In this document: one piece after another, positions 7,339 to 12,281 of the stretch
Layout: each line of letters opens with the position of its first letter
Position numbering within the stretch: the stretch's first letter is position 1
Assembly: GCA_015222595.1 (NCBI GenBank)
Contig: JADFVP010000036.1
Location: forward strand, 1 to 12,281
Direction of reading: 5' to 3'
Length of the DNA stretch: 12,281 bases
From: Pseudomonadota bacterium
GTDB lineage: Bacteria > Desulfobacterota > GWC2-55-46 > JADFVP01
The notes under the pieces: model-generated
Database searches by the model: none
The model's input: only the letters and a program-made list of their open reading frames with translations
What the model was told of the DNA's origin: nothing
Program-made: the position numbers and the translations under genes

Positions 7339-10300
7339 TTAGTCGAACCTGTTTGTCGATACCGAGTCCGGCGCAGTGACTCTATCGCGTCCGTTCTCTA
7401 TAAAACTGTTCTCTTTCAATATAAGCGCCGGAAAACCGTACCCCGGTTTTTTTCTGTACTGTGCTATTGCTGTCTTGTTCTTTGTGAAGTCGTTTCCGTC
7501 TAATACTACAACCGACTGATCCTTTACGGCAAGCCCGATTCTGTTCTCGCTGAAACGGCTCTTCGATATTTCGAGCACAGAGCCCTCTCCCGACGAAACG
7601 CCTTTGTCCTTGGCTTTGGTGTGGCTGTTATCACTGAGCGTAAAGTACGAGCCTGAAAAATCTACCGCGTCGCCTCCTGAACGCGAAAAGGCAGAGCCTG
7701 TTATCACCCCGTATCCCCAGTCGGTATCTAGTCCGTCGTCTTTTGTGTCGTTCAGGCTGCTGCCCTCTATCGAGTAGAAGGAGCGGAAGAAGTGCAGCCC
7801 GTCGTTAGAGCGGAGATCAGAGAAGCTGGAGTCTTTAATAGCGACCTCGGTTTCGAAGGCCGAGAATGCGCCGGAGAACCAGTGGTTGCCGAAGCGTCCT
7901 CCGCGAGCCCCGCTCATTTCAACGTGCTCAACTCTCGATACCCTCTTGGCTCCGACTATAGCTACTCCGAGCCAACCGAGTTCGCTGTCAACCGGTACAA
8001 GCTCCACCGGAGATTCCTCAGTTCCTGTTGCTTCGAGAGTACCGTAGATGAGCAGTCCACCGGACTCTCCGAAGCTGATAGTTGTGCCGCTCTTTAGCGT
8101 AAGCACAGAGTCTTCGGCGACCGTAATAACGGACTCTATTGCTTGCGTGTTCGGCTTGAACATAACTCTCTGCTCGCCCGTTTTTGTAACGCCTGCACTT
8201 TGCAGCTCCGGGCTGTTTGTTACCGGGGCTGCTGCTCTAAGCTCTTGGGGCAGCAGGGGCGAGATTTTATCGACAGTCGGCGGCAGCAGTAGTATGTACG
8301 GCTCGTGCACTGTTACGGGCAGCGGACTCTTCTCTTTGAGTGTAAGGGCAAAGTCGGCGCCGGGAATATTGTGATAACTGATGGCGCTAGTCCGGGGATT
8401 AACGACATCGAGTTGCACGAGCGCAACGCTTGGGTCTTTGGTATCAGCCGGTCTGTACTTTACGAATCTGTTTAGCGCGCCTACCCAGAGCCCGGTCGAT
8501 GCGGTGCTGCTCTTAGAACCGGCCCCGAGAGTAACGCTTCCGGTCTTCCACCGGGCTCTTTCATCTCCACTTGACGGAACAAGAGCGCGCGCCGCCGTAA
8601 CTTTGAGCGCAACCCCTTCTCTTGAGGTCGGCAGCAGTTCGGTGATGTTAAGCTCCGTACGGCTGTTGGAGAGGTTTGCAACCAGGTAGTTGAGCCTGAA
8701 GCCGTCATCTATGGCAAAGTGGTCTATCGGCAGCACTGTTACTGTCGAGCGAGTCGCTTCCTCTAGCCCGGAGTCCAACCACTCTCGTGCAATACTCTCG
8801 TGCGTGAGTACGGAGTCGTAGAAGGCGAGCCCTTTTATGGAGGCGTTTAGAAAGCGCGCCTCAATTCCGCTCTTCCTTCCTATGGTTATCTGTGCCCGCT
8901 CTGACCACGGGGGATTCGGGGTTACGGTCTCAGCGACTTTCACGTTATCGACGAAGAGAATGATACTCTTGCTCGCTTTGTCGGCGGTTACCGCTATATG
9001 GTGCCACTTGCCGACCGAGATATGGCGTATTATGGCCCGGCCTCCTATGTACCACGCAAGCTCGGCCTCCTCAGGGTTCTCTGTGGACCCGAGTTGCAGT
9101 ACGCCGTTGATGTCCCTTGAGTGGTTTAGGTCGAAGATTATTTCGTACTGTCCGGGTTCCGGCGCACTCGTCAGTTTCAACAGAGTCGTAGCCGAGAACT
9201 CTGTCCACTCATCGATCGAGTGTCCGGTCTCTATAAAACTCTTTCCATTGAAGTTGTAGATGTTGTCGGTCTTAGGCTCGGGTGCAGACTCTTTCTGGAA
9301 AAAGGAGTCTATGTCAAGTTTCGGCTTTGGCGGCTCGGTAATAGCATCTTCCCTATCGGACAGCCCGGTTACGGGCAGTACCCTCAGTCTGGTCGAAGAG
9401 CCGTGAAGAGTAGCGCTGCTCTCGTTGTTAAGCTCCGCTATGAAGCTGGAGACAGAGCCCTTTGGCAGTGTCACCGTTATGTACGGGATCGATCTCATCT
9501 TGCCTGAAGAGGTTGCTACCCGTGCGCGTTCTATTTCTAAGAGGCTACGGGCCGCAAAGCGTGTCAGCTTTGGCCCGGAGGCGTCGCTCTTAGCTGTTCT
9601 CATGCTGCTCTCCGGGGTGACGAGGGCAAAGAGGTCGGATGGAGCCAGAAGAGCGCCGTTGCTATCCGTGCCTGAGCTATCGCCTACCACCGTTGCATAG
9701 CCGGGCAGGCGGACCCTGGCAGTAAAGGGCGAGAGGTTATAGAGCGTTACTTCAGTTGACCCGGACTCTGTACTCTTTGTAGCGGTATCGGTAAAGAGCA
9801 AGAGCCGGCTCTTGCTCTCCAGTAACGGAAGGTAAGCAGGCACGCGCATGGTCTCGGTCTGTGTGCCCGTTACCTGTTTAACTATAAACGGAGCGTAGTT
9901 GCCCAGATACTCCTTTGTGGCCTCGTAGGTGTTGGACATGCGGCGTTGCCATCTCTTCAGGGTCTTGTCGTCTGAAGCCCAGAAGAGGTATTTTTCGAAA
10001 AGCTCTCTCTGCTCTGTCTCTCTTACGAAGTTGTTTAGCGAAGGGTGGACGCTTGCGAAGGTGAGCGAGTTGTCCGTTATCGTGTAGCTGGTGTGCGGAG
10101 CCTCCATCGGGTATTCTCTGGGGTTGAAGTGCGGGCCGCCGCCAAAGACCCGCTTGCCGTACCACCAGCTTGTGTGGGTCAAAAAGCCACGGTAGCCGAG
10201 CGCCTGGGACGGAAAGAAGTCCACGTTCATGTCCCTGATGATGGGCGTGAAGCTGTAGAGGTACGGGTGCTGATAGAAGCGGAAGTCGGACTTCTGCGTG

Positions 10301-11607
10301 GCGTGCGTCGCCTGAAAGCGCGTAATGTAGGCTATGGTTTTTGCGAAACGCTCTCTGGCGAGCCTGTCGAAGAGTGTAGGCGTAAGGTCGAAGTCAGGAG
10401 GCAGTTTTGTGTAAGGGGGAAATCCGTCAGGGGCCGAAGGCTTGTAGAAGGTCTTGTTCTTTCCTGTCTTGACCGAGCGGGCCGTTATTCTGCCGTCGTA
10501 CTCCTTGACGCCTGCGAAGAACTCAGGCGAAGGGATTTCCTCTAACACATAGACGCCGCGCGAGTCTCCGTTGATCTCAAGGTTGACTAGCAGCCAGCGA
10601 GGCACAAAGAGCCCCTCGTCGCGGAGCATCGAGCCTGTTACGTAGTCCAGCAGCCCCTCTTTAACCTTTATAGAGTAGAGCTTAAAGGTACTCATGCCTC
10701 GGTAGAGGGGGCCCGAGTGGGTCTTTACCGTAAAGGACGGGCTAGTCTCGTCGAAGTGGCCCCCGTACCCGGCCCCCGAAAGTGTCAGCCCCACGCTCGA
10801 AAGACCTGCGCCTTCGTGGCGAATGGCCCCAAGCACAGCTTTGTTCGGCAGCCCCTTTGCAACCTGCCCCTGACCTCCGGCCTCTTCTATCTTTTGGCGT
10901 GCAACGGAGAGCAGAAAGTTCCAGCCCGTCATGGCCGATGGCGTGAACTGGAGCTTGAGCGTCGGTATGGTCTCTTCGTCTCCGTTAACCGTGTCACTTT
11001 CTATCTGCACCACAGTGCCGGTATCGACATTATGCTCTTTATCCCCAGTGTCAATGTCTCTGAGCGCAAGAGAGAAGGCGTAGTCGGGCGAGAGCAGCCC
11101 CGGGGCGGTAAGTTCTATTCTATATATTCCGTCGGTTATGTTGATGGAGTCGTCTACCTGACCGTCAGTACCGTTCCAGGCGCGAACAGGCCGGAGCATG
11201 GCGTCGAAGAGCACGGCCTTAATACCGGAGTCCGAACCCGTACCGGTCGAAAGCTTTACGTCGAGGCGGCTTGTCCGGGCGCCGGTCTTTACCTTGAACT
11301 GATAGGTGCTGAGACTCAGCAGCCCGGCGCTCTCGGTTGCGCCGTCCGGAATAAACTCTTTAAGGTCTATATTTTTTAAGTCTTCGGGGCCGAGAGTAAA
11401 GTCGGAGAGGTAGCCCGGTACGGTAAAGGGGAGAGCCGTAGGTTTAATTTCTTTAGAAATGATCGGTTTTTTGGGTGGCAGCGTCTGGCGCTGAACGGAA
11501 TCGGAAAAGTCTTTGAGCCCCGGGTTCTTCATTACTAGAACGCCGAGAGCGAAGAGAGCGGCCGCTACTGCTACAACTACGACCGTATATATGAGACGAG
11601 TACGCAT
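7339..11607 (-). CDS. Large membrane-anchored CotH-family protein with LamG-like and beta-helix domains
   Basis: CotH proteins are atypical secreted kinases; Bacillus CotH phosphorylates spore coat proteins. This 1422-residue member starts with MRTR and a hydrophobic helix (about 6-27) without a clear cleavage site, so it is probably anchored with the rest outside the cytoplasmic membrane. Residues 60-200 are beta-rich and unrecognised. The CotH core is about 215-560: LTLSGAGYGG (274-283), a region matching the family's 'G-L-x-V/A-P-R...V.L.ING...GVY.L.E' (332-357), FYQHPYLYSF (444-453) and IIRDMNVDF (456-464), the last aligning with the family's PWDLD metal-site phrase. Residues about 783-945 form a LamG/concanavalin-like domain (GKWHHIAV 866-873, LFVDNVKV 884-891). 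Residues 955-1110 are beta-rich. Residues about 1140-1420 look like a right-handed beta-helix (GLLIYGTLEATGT 1184-1196, then repeated short 'I..S.F....' rungs). It starts 7 nt after the DUF4956 stop with no evident ribosome site, suggesting coupling. Family assignment is firm; kinase activity is uncertain because some expected residues differ. Confidence 0.88.
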   Translation of the reverse strand: MRTRLIYTVVVVAVAAALFALGVLVMKNPGLKDFSDSVQRQTLPPKKPIISKEIKPTALPFTVPGYLSDFTLGPEDLKNIDLKEFIPDGATESAGLLSLSTYQFKVKTGARTSRLDVKLSTGTGSDSGIKAVLFDAMLRPVRAWNGTDGQVDDSINITDGIYRIELTAPGLLSPDYAFSLALRDIDTGDKEHNVDTGTVVQIESDTVNGDEETIPTLKLQFTPSAMTGWNFLLSVARQKIEEAGGQGQVAKGLPNKAVLGAIRHEGAGLSSVGLTLSGAGYGGHFDETSPSFTVKTHSGPLYRGMSTFKLYSIKVKEGLLDYVTGSMLRDEGLFVPRWLLVNLEINGDSRGVYVLEEIPSPEFFAGVKEYDGRITARSVKTGKNKTFYKPSAPDGFPPYTKLPPDFDLTPTLFDRLARERFAKTIAYITRFQATHATQKSDFRFYQHPYLYSFTPIIRDMNVDFFPSQALGYRGFLTHTSWWYGKRVFGGGPHFNPREYPMEAPHTSYTITDNSLTFASVHPSLNNFVRETEQRELFEKYLFWASDDKTLKRWQRRMSNTYEATKEYLGNYAPFIVKQVTGTQTETMRVPAYLPLLESKSRLLLFTDTATKSTESGSTEVTLYNLSPFTARVRLPGYATVVGDSSGTDSNGALLAPSDLFALVTPESSMRTAKSDASGPKLTRFAARSLLEIERARVATSSGKMRSIPYITVTLPKGSVSSFIAELNNESSATLHGSSTRLRVLPVTGLSDREDAITEPPKPKLDIDSFFQKESAPEPKTDNIYNFNGKSFIETGHSIDEWTEFSATTLLKLTSAPEPGQYEIIFDLNHSRDINGVLQLGSTENPEEAELAWYIGGRAIIRHISVGKWHHIAVTADKASKSIILFVDNVKVAETVTPNPPWSERAQITIGRKSGIEARFLNASIKGLAFYDSVLTHESIAREWLDSGLEEATRSTVTVLPIDHFAIDDGFRLNYLVANLSNSRTELNITELLPTSREGVALKVTAARALVPSSGDERARWKTGSVTLGAGSKSSTASTGLWVGALNRFVKYRPADTKDPSVALVQLDVVNPRTSAISYHNIPGADFALTLKEKSPLPVTVHEPYILLLPPTVDKISPLLPQELRAAAPVTNSPELQSAGVTKTGEQRVMFKPNTQAIESVITVAEDSVLTLKSGTTISFGESGGLLIYGTLEATGTEESPVELVPVDSELGWLGVAIVGAKRVSRVEHVEMSGARGGRFGNHWFSGAFSAFETEVAIKDSSFSDLRSNDGLHFFRSFYSIEGSSLNDTKDDGLDTDWGYGVITGSAFSRSGGDAVDFSGSYFTLSDNSHTKAKDKGVSSGEGSVLEISKSRFSENRIGLAVKDQSVVVLDGNDFTKNKTAIAQYRKKPGYGFPALILKENSFIENGRDRVTAPDSVSTNRFD

Positions 11608-11614
11608 ACCAGAG

Positions 11615-12277
11615 CTATTCGTTGAAGACTATGCTGATCTTCTCCGGCCTGAGACTCTCCCTGATGGACTTTATCGCGTTCTCGGTATTGAAGTCTCCGC
11701 GAGACTCGAAGCTGTAGTGGTAGCTGGTAAAGCCGTCGTGCGCAGAGAGGCTCTCGAGCTTGCTTCCCGGCACGTGCGCCTTTATGGACTCTGCAGCCCC
11801 TCCGTTGCCCTCACCGGTCAGCGTGACCATAAGAAGGCCGTTCTTCGACTTCTTTAAGAAAGCGGCAGGCAGGGCGCGCTGTATATAGAGCGCAAAGGTG
11901 GCTACTACGAGCATTATACCCGTAAGCTTGAAGTTGAAGGTGGCGCACGTAATGGAGAGCGCGATCAACAGGAGTATGTACGCGACTTCCTCTGGTTCCT
12001 TAACGGGCGTTCTGAACCGGATTATGGAGAGCGCTCCCAAAAGTCCAAGAGAAAGAGGCAAAGAGAACTGAATGGCAAGTAGCATTACCGTTATGGCAGG
12101 CCCGCCTACAAGAAAGAACCTGTGGGCCTGTGCCCCGCGCCGGATGTTTTCGAAGAAGGCGTAGTAGAGTAGTGCCACGCAGATAGAGGCCAGAAAGGAG
12201 ACTACAGTGCTGAGCGCAAGGCCGTAAATATCGGTCTGGATAGAAGCGCCCTGAAGGGCGTTTAGAAGCGTGTCCAT
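11615..12277 (-). CDS. DUF4956 inner-membrane protein
   Basis: The 220-residue product has about four hydrophobic helices in residues 17-135 and a soluble C-terminal part (about 145-220) with alternating strand and helix character. The family signature lies after the second helical stretch: SLGLLGALSIIRFRTPV at 76-92, followed by KEPEEVAY (93-100). This invariant 'GALSIIRFRT' loop identifies DUF4956. Its biochemical role is not known to me. In many bacteria DUF4956 genes stand beside VTC-domain and CotH genes, as here, so it may be the membrane partner that links a cytoplasmic VTC enzyme to an extracytoplasmic acceptor; this is inference. The ATG at 12277 gives a normal family length, but only four bases of upstream sequence are in the window, with no in-frame stop among them, so a slightly earlier start cannot be excluded. 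It is the first gene seen of the minus-strand operon; further genes may lie beyond the edge. Confidence 0.88.
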   Translation of the reverse strand: MDTLLNALQGASIQTDIYGLALSTVVSFLASICVALLYYAFFENIRRGAQAHRFFLVGGPAITVMLLAIQFSLPLSLGLLGALSIIRFRTPVKEPEEVAYILLLIALSITCATFNFKLTGIMLVVATFALYIQRALPAAFLKKSKNGLLMVTLTGEGNGGAAESIKAHVPGSKLESLSAHDGFTSYHYSFESRGDFNTENAIKSIRESLRPEKISIVFNE

Positions 12278-12281
12278 TAAA

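Noticed and set aside
10717..11379. Plus-strand open frame of 220 codons opposite the CotH gene
   Set aside because: It lies wholly antisense to well-supported CotH sequence, shows no family motif or ribosome site, and is rich in Arg, Gly and Pro as expected of a shadow frame.

Overview
The window reads as chromosomal DNA of a Gram-negative (diderm) bacterium with roughly balanced base composition. The long N-terminal extension of RecG, with a phrase like 'RFASKDNYAG' before the wedge domain, recalls RecG of deltaproteobacterial lineages, but the taxonomic guess is weak. Coding density is very high. All of the window except about 200 bases is covered by seven genes in two convergent blocks.

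Block 1 (plus strand, 1-6572) is housekeeping. It holds the 3' part of carB (carbamoyl-phosphate synthase large subunit, cut by the window edge), then kup (a KUP/HAK-type potassium transporter) overlapping carB by 4 nt, then recG (replication-fork helicase) 62 nt downstream. After a 106-nt gap with an imperfect T-rich direct repeat comes a small gene for an exported protein. I do not recognise this protein as a whole, but it carries two copies of a 'G-[LM]-x-x-S...LG' motif resembling the SmpA/BamE-like fold.

Block 2 (minus strand, 12277-6604) is the interesting part. It is a compact operon of three genes read right to left: a DUF4956 inner-membrane protein, a 1422-residue membrane-anchored CotH-family protein, and a VTC-domain protein. 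VTC domains belong to the triphosphate tunnel metalloenzyme fold and include the eukaryotic polyphosphate polymerase. CotH proteins are atypical secreted protein kinases. The combination suggests a membrane-associated phosphoryl or polyphosphate handling system, with the VTC protein in the cytoplasm, DUF4956 in the membrane and CotH outside it. The CotH protein here is unusually large. Its kinase-like core is followed by a laminin-G/concanavalin-like domain, further beta-rich regions and a C-terminal right-handed beta-helix. Several residues expected at the CotH active site look substituted. The function of the operon is inference.

The two blocks converge with 31 nt between their stop codons. 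No RNA genes, CRISPR arrays, insertion sequences or attachment sites were seen.
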